Source of the DNA: Planctomycetota bacterium | GTDB lineage: Bacteria; Planctomycetota; Planctomycetia; Isosphaerales; Isosphaeraceae | Direction of reading: 5' to 3' | NCBI GenBank assembly: GCA_021818605.1 | Contig: JAKAUH010000475.1 | Span: 1 to 7,036 of the forward strand | DNA length: 7,036 nucleotides | Shown here: piece by piece, positions 1-6,559 of the stretch | Layout of the letters: each line of letters starts with the position of its first letter | How positions within the stretch are numbered: position 1 is the first letter of the stretch | Made by a program: the position numbers and the translations under genes | Notes under the pieces: generated by a model | Seen by the model: the letters and a program-made list of their open reading frames with translations, nothing else | Told to the model about the DNA's origin: nothing | The model's database searches: none

Positions 1-19
1 TGCCGAGCAGCCGCTTCAT
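1..19 (-). CDS. Start of a truncated minus-strand gene, product unknown
   Basis: An ATG at 19-17 is preceded by AAGGA at 33-29 with a 9-nt spacer, a good Shine-Dalgarno arrangement. Only six codons (MKRLLG) lie inside the window. The basic, then hydrophobic beginning would fit a signal peptide or membrane segment, but six residues cannot identify a product. The gene lies 265 nt downstream of the kaiC stop on the same strand, so read-through from the kaiC cluster is possible but not shown. The start call rests on the ribosome binding site alone. Confidence 0.42.
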
Positions 20-225
20 GTGAGATTGTCCTTATGGTCAGAAGTGGCCGGGCACGAGCAGGGAACGAACGGGGGTCGAACCGGACCTTGATCTGGTAGG
101 TCCAGCCTTCCCTCCCGGCTCGCGACGCGGCGAGTCCCTGGATCGCCGCCCTGAACTGGGCGGCCCGAGCCCGTCATGGTAATGCCGCGCGACCGTCCGG
201 AACAGGGGCTTGATGTTTTCGATCT

Positions 226-257
226 TCGCGCCGGGTCCGGCCGGCCGGCCGGCGCGA
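226..257 (-). repeat. GC-rich hairpin downstream of kaiC
   Basis: Positions 226-234 and 249-257 are perfect 9-bp inverted arms (TCGCGCCGG / CCGGCGCGA) around a 14-nt loop. The loop and right arm include four tandem CCGG units (237-252), a 16-bp perfect palindrome. Three tandem GCGAT pentamers (254-268) overlap the right arm. The structure lies 28 nt past the kaiC stop, where a 3'-end hairpin would be expected. In the minus-strand transcript it is followed by AGATCGAAAACATC rather than a U run, so it is not a textbook intrinsic terminator. A 3'-end stabilising or Rho-linked structure is as likely. Confidence 0.5.
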
Positions 258-284
258 TGCGATGCGATCGACCCGAGGCGACGC

Positions 285-1826
285 TCAGGGGAGCACCTTG
301 CCGCTGTCGCGCCCGTCCTGGAACATCTCGCCGAGACGTCCCAGTTCGTCGGTTGTCGCGTGCACCACCCGGCCCGAGAGAATGCCCGAGACGTTGCGGA
401 ACGCCGGGCCGATGTGCATTCCCGAGCCGTCGATCGAGAACTCGCGGATCTCCTTGTTATGCATCGATCCGCGCATCTTGAGCACCGCCAGCCCACGCCT
501 CATCTCGCCGAAGATCTCGACATACCGGATCAGAATGATTGAGTCAGTGATCGACGAGATATGAGCCTCGCTAACCGAGGTGCCGCCCATCAGCTCGGGC
601 GTGGTCGCGGTGAACAGACCCGCCAGCTCCTTGTGCTTGATGAACGACGTGAGGCTAATGACGAACTCGCGGAAGCTCTTGATCGATGCGACCCGCTCGA
701 GCGCCGAGAGACTGTCGATGGCCACGCGATTCGGGGCGAAGGCCTCGATCTCCTTCTTCATCGCGATCAGGTGGTCTTCCAGTGTGGCGGCCTCGGGATA
801 GACGCAGACGATCTTTAGCCGGCCGCTGGCCTCCATCGAATCGAAATCGACGCCCCAGCTCAGCGCATTACGGAAGAGCTGGTCGCGGCTCTCCTCGAAG
901 GCGAACAGGAGCGATCGTTCGCCGGCCTGGGCGCCGCCCTTGATGAACTCGGTGGTGAGCAGCGTCTTGCCGGTTCCCGTCGCGCCCGAGACGAGAATTA
1001 TTGAGTCGCGGAAGAATCCGCCGCCGCACATGGCGTCCAGCTCGGCGATGCCCGAGCTGATCCGCACGTTCGACGACCGCTGGCGCAGCTCGATGGCTGA
1101 GAGCGGCAGGACGATGATCCCCTGCCCGCCCGTGATCGTGAACGGGAACTGCCCCTTCTGGTGGCTCGTGCCGCGGAACTTGAGAATCTCGACGGTCCGC
1201 CGCCGCTTCTCCTGCTCCAGGGCGTTGCGAAGGATGATTACGTTGTCGGCGACGAACTCCTCGACGCCGAAGCGCGCCACGGTTCCGTCCTCCTCGCATC
1301 GCTCGGCGGTGAGGATCGAGGTCACGCCCAGATCCCTGAGCGCGGCGGTCAGGCGAAAGATCTCGTGGCGGATCCGGTGCGGGTCGAACTGGGTGAAGAT
1401 CCCGCCGAGCGAGTCGAGCGACGCGCGACGCGCGCCGATCCGCTTGATGGCGTACTCGACGCGGGTGATCAGGGCCGACAGGTCGAAGTCACCCGCGACG
1501 ACCGTCGGCTCGCCCGGCGGGATCGACGCGTCGACGAAGGTCCATTTGTTCTCGACTTCCCACCGAGCGATCGACCAGCCGAAGCCCAGCAGGTTGCGGC
1601 GGATGTCCTCGGCTCGTTCCTCGAAGGTGACGAACACCCCGGGTTCCCCGCAGCGCTCGATGCCCGCGCCCAGGAACTGGGCCGCGAAGACCGTCTTGGC
1701 GCTGCCCGCCGTGCCCGAGACCAGCGTGGTCCGGCCCGCCGGCAGACCCCCGGAGGCGATCAGGTCGAATCCCTCGATGCCCGTCAGCAGCTTGCTGACG
1801 CCATCGCTCGTCCCCTGCTCGCTCAT
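285..1826 (-). CDS. kaiC: KaiC, two-domain RecA-like ATPase / autokinase
   Basis: A 513-residue, full-length KaiC (the Synechococcus protein has 519). The CI domain shows Walker A GTAGSAKT (38-45), catalytic Glu pair E69-E70 and Walker B Asp D138. The CII domain shows Walker A GATGTGKT (281-288), Glu pair E311-E312 and Walker B D371. The phosphosite segment reads SVSEAHISSITD; S424 and S425 align with Synechococcus S431 and T432, and S419 with T426. The tail keeps GILSG (about 471-475) and a further helix, the region KaiA grips in cyanobacteria. The family forms hexamers that hydrolyse ATP in CI and phosphorylate and dephosphorylate CII. The start at 1826 is preferred because GGGAG (1838-1834) lies 7 nt upstream; the ATG at 1832 would leave 1 nt. 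It follows a kinase and a receiver protein on the same strand. No kaiB is in the window. The family call is very secure; clock function is not. Confidence 0.96.
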   Translation of the reverse strand: MSEQGTSDGVSKLLTGIEGFDLIASGGLPAGRTTLVSGTAGSAKTVFAAQFLGAGIERCGEPGVFVTFEERAEDIRRNLLGFGWSIARWEVENKWTFVDASIPPGEPTVVAGDFDLSALITRVEYAIKRIGARRASLDSLGGIFTQFDPHRIRHEIFRLTAALRDLGVTSILTAERCEEDGTVARFGVEEFVADNVIILRNALEQEKRRRTVEILKFRGTSHQKGQFPFTITGGQGIIVLPLSAIELRQRSSNVRISSGIAELDAMCGGGFFRDSIILVSGATGTGKTLLTTEFIKGGAQAGERSLLFAFEESRDQLFRNALSWGVDFDSMEASGRLKIVCVYPEAATLEDHLIAMKKEIEAFAPNRVAIDSLSALERVASIKSFREFVISLTSFIKHKELAGLFTATTPELMGGTSVSEAHISSITDSIILIRYVEIFGEMRRGLAVLKMRGSMHNKEIREFSIDGSGMHIGPAFRNVSGILSGRVVHATTDELGRLGEMFQDGRDSGKVLP

Positions 1827-2060
1827 CGACATTCTCCCAACACAGTCCAACGTCTGCCGGGGCTCTTCCGCCGATCGGGTGCCGGGGCGAATCAGGCCCC
1901 GGTTTCGGCCTCATCACGACCGGCGGCTGACCCCCCTCCCAATCCTGACAGATCGACCGCCACGGCATTCTCCATTCCACTCCACTATCGACGCACGTGA
2001 CGGCCTCGTGAGATCGCTCGCTCGTCCCCCGATCCCTCTCCATCGGGCGGTCAAGTCATG
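1827..2060 (-). other. 234-nt gap between the receiver gene and kaiC, with a hairpin
   Basis: No gene is seen here. It contains a 7-bp perfect hairpin, CCGGGGC (1882-1888) and GCCCCGG (1896-1902) around a 7-nt loop, which would form in the minus-strand transcript 55 nt before the kaiC ATG. No U run follows, so it does not look like an intrinsic terminator. I find no convincing -35/-10 pair on the minus strand, so whether kaiC has its own promoter or is read from the upstream genes is open. The gap contrasts with the 4-nt overlap between the two genes before it. Confidence 0.5.
1834..1838 (-). promoter_or_regulatory. Shine-Dalgarno that decides the kaiC start
   Basis: Minus-strand GGGAG ends 7 nt before the ATG at 1826. 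Two other candidate starts exist in frame: the ATG at 1832, only 1 nt from this site, and a TTG at 1850, upstream of it. Spacing favours 1826. Confidence 0.65.
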
Positions 2061-3026
2061 TCATGTTTGATCCTGCGGGGCCGGGCCGATCCCCTGCGTG
2101 CGGCCTCGGTAGTACGCGACCAGGTGTCCCATCAGTTCCAGGACCAGCATCCGTCCCTCGTCGACATAGGCGCGCGCCCGGGCTGCGGTCGTTCCGCTGG
2201 ACTGCGACTTCAGGGCGGCTCCGTAGATCTCGATCACGTCGCGAGGGCCGGCACCCAGGGCGCCGAGTCGCTGGCCCATCTCCTGGAGCGCGGCGCTGAT
2301 GTCGTGCTCGACCCGGTATCGTTGCTGCTGGAGCGCCAGGTTCAGAAGCGAGCCACAGCGCTCCGTCAGTTCGAGAAAAGCCTCGGGCCGGTCCTCGCGG
2401 AGCGGCCCGTGGCCCGGGTCGGGCAGGGTGGCTGGCGTGGTCGATGCCAGCAGCCGCCCGAGTGTCTTCAGCTCACGCTCGAGCTGCTCGACGCGCTGGG
2501 CGCTCCGCCTCGCGGCGGCCTCGGCGTCGCGCATCCGGATCAAGCCTCGGATGCTCGCGACCAACTCCAGAGGTTCCACGGGCTGGATCAGGTAGCCGTC
2601 GGCCCCGTTCACCATGCCGTGCGCACGATCCTCCTCAAGCACATACTGTGCCGACAGGTGGAGGACCGGGATGGCGGACGTCTGGGGGTCCGCCTTGATT
2701 CGCCGGCAGACCTCGAAGCCGTCGATATCCGGCAGGTCGACGTCCAGCACGACCAGGTCGGGGTGCGAGTCGGCGACCAGCCGAAGAGCCTCGGCGCCGT
2801 CGCGTGCCTCATCGACGCGGAATCCCCGCGACCGAAGGATGCGGGTCAGCGCGAAGCGATTGGCCTCGTCGTCGTTAACGTTGAGGATGGCGGGCGCCGG
2901 TGCCTGCGCCTCGCCTGGCTGCGGCGCCAGCGTCTTCGGCGCACGCGGGCTGGGGGAGGGATCGTCTTCCGGAAAAACGTCGGGATTCATGGCGCGGTGA
3001 TGGCTCCGGCGTGGGGATGACGTCAT
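2061..3026 (-). CDS. Receiver-domain protein with a KaiA-C / RsbU-N-like helical domain
   Basis: 321 residues. After a Pro/Ser-rich, disordered-looking N-terminus (1-45) comes a receiver domain (about 46-162) with acidic pair D52-D53, phospho-acceptor D95 (VVLD followed by DLPDIDGFEV) and S125. The usual conserved Lys is Gln (Q148 in GYLIQPV). A charged helical linker (about 164-192) leads to an all-helical C-terminal domain (about 212-309). There PRDVIEIY (261-268) and GRMLVLELMGHLVAYYRG (291-308) match, from memory, the end of the KaiA C-terminal domain (VVEIH, then YR...HLxxxYR) and also RsbU N-terminal domains, which share that fold. No DNA-binding or output enzyme domain is seen. Its start overlaps the kinase stop (ATGA), implying coupled translation and a kinase-receiver pair; kaiC follows. 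I infer a phosphorylation-controlled regulator of KaiC. The receiver is certain; the KaiA-like reading needs structural confirmation. An internal ATG at 2990 is an alternative start. Confidence 0.9.
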   Translation of the reverse strand: MTSSPRRSHHRAMNPDVFPEDDPSPSPRAPKTLAPQPGEAQAPAPAILNVNDDEANRFALTRILRSRGFRVDEARDGAEALRLVADSHPDLVVLDVDLPDIDGFEVCRRIKADPQTSAIPVLHLSAQYVLEEDRAHGMVNGADGYLIQPVEPLELVASIRGLIRMRDAEAAARRSAQRVEQLERELKTLGRLLASTTPATLPDPGHGPLREDRPEAFLELTERCGSLLNLALQQQRYRVEHDISAALQEMGQRLGALGAGPRDVIEIYGAALKSQSSGTTAARARAYVDEGRMLVLELMGHLVAYYRGRTQGIGPAPQDQT

Positions 3027-4309
3027 TCCAGCCGATCGTGTCCAACGTAATCGAGCGGCACGCGGACCCGGAAGGTCGAGCCGGCTCCCGGCCGACTCGA
3101 GAGCGAGACCGACCCGCCCAGCATCTCGGCGAGCTGCCTTGACAGCGAGAGCCCCAACCCGGTCCCTGTCGTCCGGACCTGCAGCGCGCTGTCGATCTGC
3201 ACGAATTCCTCGAACACCCGCCGCTGGTCCTCCTCTGAGATCCCGACCCCAGTGTCCACTACGGAGAATACGACGTATGAACCCTCATCCAGTACGGCCG
3301 AGATTCGCACCTCGCCCCGCTCGGTGAACTTCAGGGCGTTGGAGATGAAGTTTCGCAGGATCTGTGCCACCTTCCCCTGGTCGGTGTGCAGGGTCGGGAT
3401 CCCGGTGGGTTCCTCGAAGATGAGGTGAACGGCGTCGGAGCCTAGAATCGGCCGCATCATGCCCCGCAGCGCCGCGAACAGCTCGGTCACCGCGAACGTC
3501 TCGCACCGCACGGTGGTCTTGCCCGCCTCGATCTTGGCCAGGTCGAGCAGGTCGTTGACCAGCTCCGAGAGCGTCCGGGCCTCTTGACTAATGTACATCA
3601 CCTCGACGCGCTGCTCGCCGGTCAGCTCGCCGTCGAGACCGTCGAGCAGGATCCTCGACAGCGACAGGATCGCGTTGAGTGGGGTGCGGAATTCGTGGCT
3701 CATGTTGGAGAGGAACCGCGACTTCAGGTCGCTGGCGCGCCGCAGCGCGATGGCCTTGTCCTCCAGCTCCGCGTACAGAGCCAGGATTCCACGATTGGTC
3801 TCGGCCAACTCGGCCTCGGCGCGGCGGCGGGCCTCGATCTCGCGGACGAGCTGGCGCTGGCTTTCGGCCAGCTCGCGGTTGAGCGCCAGGGTCGAGACTC
3901 TCAGGCTGTCCCACTCGCCGGGGTCGTGCTCGGCGACGATCAGCAGGTCGTCGCCGGATCGATAGGCGCAGCCCCGGAGCGATGTCGGCGTCGAGCCCGA
4001 CGAGCCCAGGTTGAAGACGCCGTGAAACACCGGCTCGCCCTCGTCGTCGTCCGGGACCGGCAGCGCGGCCAACTCGTCGAATCTCGGCTGGATGAAGACC
4101 GCGCGGGCATCCCAGCCGGTCTCCGTCGGGTCGCGCCCCGCCTGGCCGGTTGCGCGCAGGAATCCCCGACTCGCCTCGATCACCGTGCCGACGCGATCCA
4201 GCCGGGCGATCGCCACCGCGGTGGCTTCGCGGAGGAACCTTGGGATCTGGCCGCCATCGCCATCGTGGTCGGGCCGGTCAATGGGCTTCACGGAGTGCCG
4301 CCCTCGCAT
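3023..4309 (-). CDS. Soluble sensor histidine kinase with PAS-like sensor
   Basis: 428 residues. A PAS-like N-terminal region (about 25-130; ARLDRVGTVIEASRGFLRATG resembles a PAS core) is followed by a long coiled coil (about 138-198). The HisKA domain has its H box at SHEFRTP with phospho-acceptor H205. The HATPase domain shows the N box around N320/N324 (LRNFISNALKF), G1 DTGVG (352-356), F box FEEF (366-369) and G2 GTGLGLS (382-388). No membrane segment or signal peptide is visible, so it should be cytoplasmic. It lacks the KaiB-like sensor domain of cyanobacterial SasA. It presumably phosphorylates D95 of the receiver protein, whose start overlaps its stop by 4 nt. The ATG at 4309 has a weak GGGG 5 nt upstream; a GTG at 4291 is possible and would remove six residues. 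The kinase identity is secure; its signal is unknown. Confidence 0.94.
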   Translation of the reverse strand: MRGRHSVKPIDRPDHDGDGGQIPRFLREATAVAIARLDRVGTVIEASRGFLRATGQAGRDPTETGWDARAVFIQPRFDELAALPVPDDDEGEPVFHGVFNLGSSGSTPTSLRGCAYRSGDDLLIVAEHDPGEWDSLRVSTLALNRELAESQRQLVREIEARRRAEAELAETNRGILALYAELEDKAIALRRASDLKSRFLSNMSHEFRTPLNAILSLSRILLDGLDGELTGEQRVEVMYISQEARTLSELVNDLLDLAKIEAGKTTVRCETFAVTELFAALRGMMRPILGSDAVHLIFEEPTGIPTLHTDQGKVAQILRNFISNALKFTERGEVRISAVLDEGSYVVFSVVDTGVGISEEDQRRVFEEFVQIDSALQVRTTGTGLGLSLSRQLAEMLGGSVSLSSRPGAGSTFRVRVPLDYVGHDRLE

Positions 4310-4570
4310 CGGCGCCCCATGGGAACAGCCAGATTTCGCCAGGTCGTTCCCGCGGGCTCCCCACCTCCGGCCGGACGTATCCCGGCGCTCGGTGGACGCA
4401 GTGCGGATGTTCCCGGAATGCCTGCCTTACCGCACCCGCCGTCTCCCTGGCGACCCGGAACTGCCTTAGTACCACGACCATTTTGTTTGCGTCCGCGATT
4501 GCGAGCATCCTCGTGCCGCGCGTCGAGAGGCATGCTGTCTGGTGCGAGTATTCCACCGGCATGAAAGTCG

Positions 4571-4613
4571 GTCGGGCCTTCTTGCCCGACGGGGCCTGAG
4601 TGTCGGGCAAGAA
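4571..4613 (-). repeat. Mutually exclusive inverted repeats in the kinase leader
   Basis: In the minus-strand transcript three segments occur in order: TTCTTGCCCGAC (4613-4602), GTCGGGCAAGAA (4590-4579) and GCCCGAC (4577-4571). Segment 2 is a perfect 12-bp complement of segment 1 across an 11-nt loop, and its first 7 bases also pair with segment 3 across a 6-nt loop. The two hairpins cannot form together. A fourth, imperfect relative (TCGGCAAGAAAG, about 4645-4634) lies just upstream and could pair with segment 1. This layout could be a switching leader, or a dispersed palindromic repeat of the REP kind; sequence alone does not decide. Confidence 0.6.
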
Positions 4614-4657
4614 TGTCCGAACGACTTGAGGATCTTTCTTGCCGAGGTAACAAGGGA

Positions 4658-4685
4658 ATTATAGCGGAGGAGTCGACCGGGTCGC
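4658..4685 (-). promoter_or_regulatory. Candidate promoter for the kinase / receiver / kaiC cluster
   Basis: A perfect TATAAT lies on the minus strand at 4663-4658 in otherwise GC-rich DNA. The best -35 partner is GCGACC (4685-4680) with a 16-nt spacer, matching only three of six consensus bases. It lies just after the terminator of the preceding gene and before the kinase, where an operon promoter is expected. Transcription would start near 4651, giving a leader of about 340 nt that includes the complementary repeats. Confidence 0.42.
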
Positions 4686-4720
4686 GAGGAATTCCGGTGA
4701 CAGGCACCGCCAACGAGAAG

Positions 4721-4756
4721 CGGGGTGCCCAGGAAGTCGTCCTCCCGGGCACCCCG
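4721..4756 (-). terminator. Hairpin terminator of the coiled-coil protein gene
   Basis: CGGGGTGCCC (4721-4730) and GGGCACCCCG (4747-4756) are perfect 10-bp inverted arms. Inside the loop, AGGA (4731-4734) and TCCT (4740-4743) can extend the stem past a 3-nt bulge. On the minus strand the hairpin is followed by CTTCTCGTT, a modest pyrimidine tract. It begins 51 nt past the stop codon at 4807. Confidence 0.65.
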
Positions 4757-4806
4757 CCTGGATATGGTGCGTCCCCGATCATGTCGGTGACCGATCAGCG
4801 GGTGGG

Positions 4807-6462
4807 TTACTGATCGTCCCCTTCGTCCGCCTTCTTGGCCGTCCCCTTCTTTCTGGGCTGCTCGTCGGCCGCGGGCTCCTCGTTGCCGGCGGCCTCTTCC
4901 TTGGGCATGGCATTCTCGGCGGCTTCGGCCTTGGCCTTGGCGGCCGCGGCCCCCGCCTGGCCGGGCTTCGGGGCAAGGAGACGCTTGATGGCGCGATCGT
5001 TGATCGCCTCGGACCGCCCAACAATCGGCGTGTTGATGTCATAGCCGAGGTAGCTCAGCAGCCGCTCGATCGGCATCGGGCGGATGCCGTCAGCACGGGC
5101 CTGCTTGGTCACCTCGCCGACGCGCTTGGCCAGCTTACTCTCATCGGCGATGATCGGCTCCGAGCGGGGACGATACACCTCGCGGAGCGGAATCCGCTCG
5201 TCGGTTACATACCAGTCGACCCGCGGCGACAGCTCGCCGTTCTCCTTGCCGACCCATGGAGGAGGCAGGTCGAAATCGACCACACCGCCGCTCTCCTGGA
5301 TCATCCGCTTGAGCTCCTCGCGGTCGTCGCGGCCGTCGCGGTTCATGTCGATCTTGCCCACCAGCGCGTAACGCGTCGGATTATTGGGCGACCACGCGGG
5401 CGAGTAGATGATGTCACCCTCGCGGATCGGCTCGATGGGGTTGATCGTCTTGACGATCCGCGCCACGCTGATTCGGTCGCCGACCTTGGTGATCTCGACG
5501 GTTCCCTTGGGTTTCTCGGTCGGGATGCCGGGAGAATGGGCGTCGAACACCGAGAGCACCATCTGCGGATGGGCACCCATGCCGCGGTTAATGTTGGTGT
5601 GGACCTCCATCGCATTGTAATCGACGAACGTAATGTAACCGTCCGGATGGTCCAGGATCGTATCGACCCGCTCGGCCTTGTCCCGCAGCTCGCTGATCAG
5701 CGTACGGTACTGGGTCCGCTCCTTGTCGTAGTCCTCCTTCTGCCGGTCGAGCTGGGTTTTCAGGTTGGCGATCTCCGTCGTCCGCAGGTCGTTCTCCTTG
5801 GTGAGCGAGTCGACCTTCGTGAGGAGCATCTGGCGCTCCGAGACATGCTTCTGCGCCTCCTCCTGCGCCTCCGCGCGACTCGCCTCGGCGGCCTTGATCT
5901 GGACGGCCACCTCATTCTTGTTCACGCTCGTCGCCGATTCCAGTGAATGCCGCAGGTCCAGGTAGTTGACACCCATCTCGGTCGTCAGCGTCGCCATGTT
6001 CTTCATCAGTTCGGACATGCGGTCAAGCGAGGCGATGTAGTTGCTCCGGACGTTATCGGCCCGGAACGACTGGATGGCCGTCGTGATTGTCTGTGTGAGA
6101 TCCTGCATTTCCTGCGGCTGGCCGCCGGCCTGCTGGACCTTCTGCATGGCCGCGTTCACCGCGGTCGACAACTCCTCCAGCCGCTCGTTCAGCTTCTTGT
6201 TCTGGGCGTCAATCTCGCCCTTGATCGCATCGCCCTCTGTGGTGCGGACGCCCAGCCGCGTCCGGAGGTCCTCGATCGTGTTCTGCTGGTCGCTCTGGCC
6301 CTTCCGCAGCGTGCCGATATCCTCGTTGGCTTTCGTCAAACGCGCTTCGGCCACCTGCCAGTTGGAGTAGAGGAAATACGACGTCACGGCCAGGATCACC
6401 GCCAGCGCGATGAATACCGCGACGGCAATCTTGAGCCCTTGGGAATCGTTGGACGCGGCCAT
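4807..6462 (-). CDS. Single-pass membrane protein with long coiled coils, function unknown
   Basis: 551 residues. A short polar N-terminus precedes one hydrophobic helix (about 11-32), probably a signal anchor with the remainder outside the cytoplasm. Coiled-coil-like heptads fill about 36-110 and 180-265. A conserved-looking globular part follows (about 270-430), including DMNRDGRDDREE (372-383), which fits a 12-residue EF-hand or dockerin calcium loop (D1, N3, D5, G6, E12). The segment REELKRMIQESGGVVDFDL just after it loosely resembles a BRCT helix-strand, a weak alternative. The tail (about 500-551) is low-complexity Ala/Glu/Lys/Asp. The start is chosen at 6462 because GGGGGAG lies 9 nt upstream and the membrane helix follows at once; the open frame extends to 6687, but that part lacks coding character. 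I do not recognise a named family; similar proteins are, as I recall, hypothetical in planctomycetes. It is divergent from polA. Confidence 0.88.
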   Translation of the reverse strand: MAASNDSQGLKIAVAVFIALAVILAVTSYFLYSNWQVAEARLTKANEDIGTLRKGQSDQQNTIEDLRTRLGVRTTEGDAIKGEIDAQNKKLNERLEELSTAVNAAMQKVQQAGGQPQEMQDLTQTITTAIQSFRADNVRSNYIASLDRMSELMKNMATLTTEMGVNYLDLRHSLESATSVNKNEVAVQIKAAEASRAEAQEEAQKHVSERQMLLTKVDSLTKENDLRTTEIANLKTQLDRQKEDYDKERTQYRTLISELRDKAERVDTILDHPDGYITFVDYNAMEVHTNINRGMGAHPQMVLSVFDAHSPGIPTEKPKGTVEITKVGDRISVARIVKTINPIEPIREGDIIYSPAWSPNNPTRYALVGKIDMNRDGRDDREELKRMIQESGGVVDFDLPPPWVGKENGELSPRVDWYVTDERIPLREVYRPRSEPIIADESKLAKRVGEVTKQARADGIRPMPIERLLSYLGYDINTPIVGRSEAINDRAIKRLLAPKPGQAGAAAAKAKAEAAENAMPKEEAAGNEEPAADEQPRKKGTAKKADEGDDQ

Positions 6463-6559
6463 CGATGTTAACTCCCCCGGAGCGGAGTGAATGCGAGCTG
6501 CCCGGACAGTCCGCCGGTTTGCTGATAATATGTCACATGCGAGGGGTGCGAGGAGACGG

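Larger units (their letters stand above)
4310..4806. other. Non-coding region between two minus-strand genes
   Basis: These 497 bp hold no gene I can support. Going along the minus strand they contain a hairpin terminator for the upstream gene (4756-4721), a perfect TATAAT (4663-4658), mutually complementary repeats (4613-4571), and then about 260 nt in which I see no clear structure before the kinase start. Two open frames cross it (4782-4288 and 4610-4278), but neither has a recognisable domain, and third-position G+C in the second is lower than in the real genes. Confidence 0.6.

Noticed and set aside
940..2070. Long + strand open frame opposite kaiC (376 codons)
   Set aside because: It is antisense to conserved kaiC codons and Arg/Ser/Pro rich, a mirror of GC-biased coding on the other strand.
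2058..3020. Long + strand open frame opposite the receiver gene (320 codons)
   Set aside because: The opposite strand encodes an unmistakable receiver domain; this frame has no domain of its own.
3584..4564. Long + strand open frame opposite the kinase (326 codons)
   Set aside because: It is antisense to the H box and upstream coiled coil of a clear histidine kinase; its apparent helices mirror the coiled coil.
4278..4610. Minus-strand open frame of 110 codons overlapping the kinase start
   Set aside because: It starts at TTG inside the inverted repeats, has no recognisable domain and lower third-position G+C than the real genes. The 32-nt overlap with the kinase is not typical coupling.
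4288..4782. Minus-strand open frame of 164 codons
   Set aside because: It runs through the terminator, the TATAAT and the repeats, and its low-complexity Gly/Arg/Pro composition looks like non-coding GC-rich sequence.
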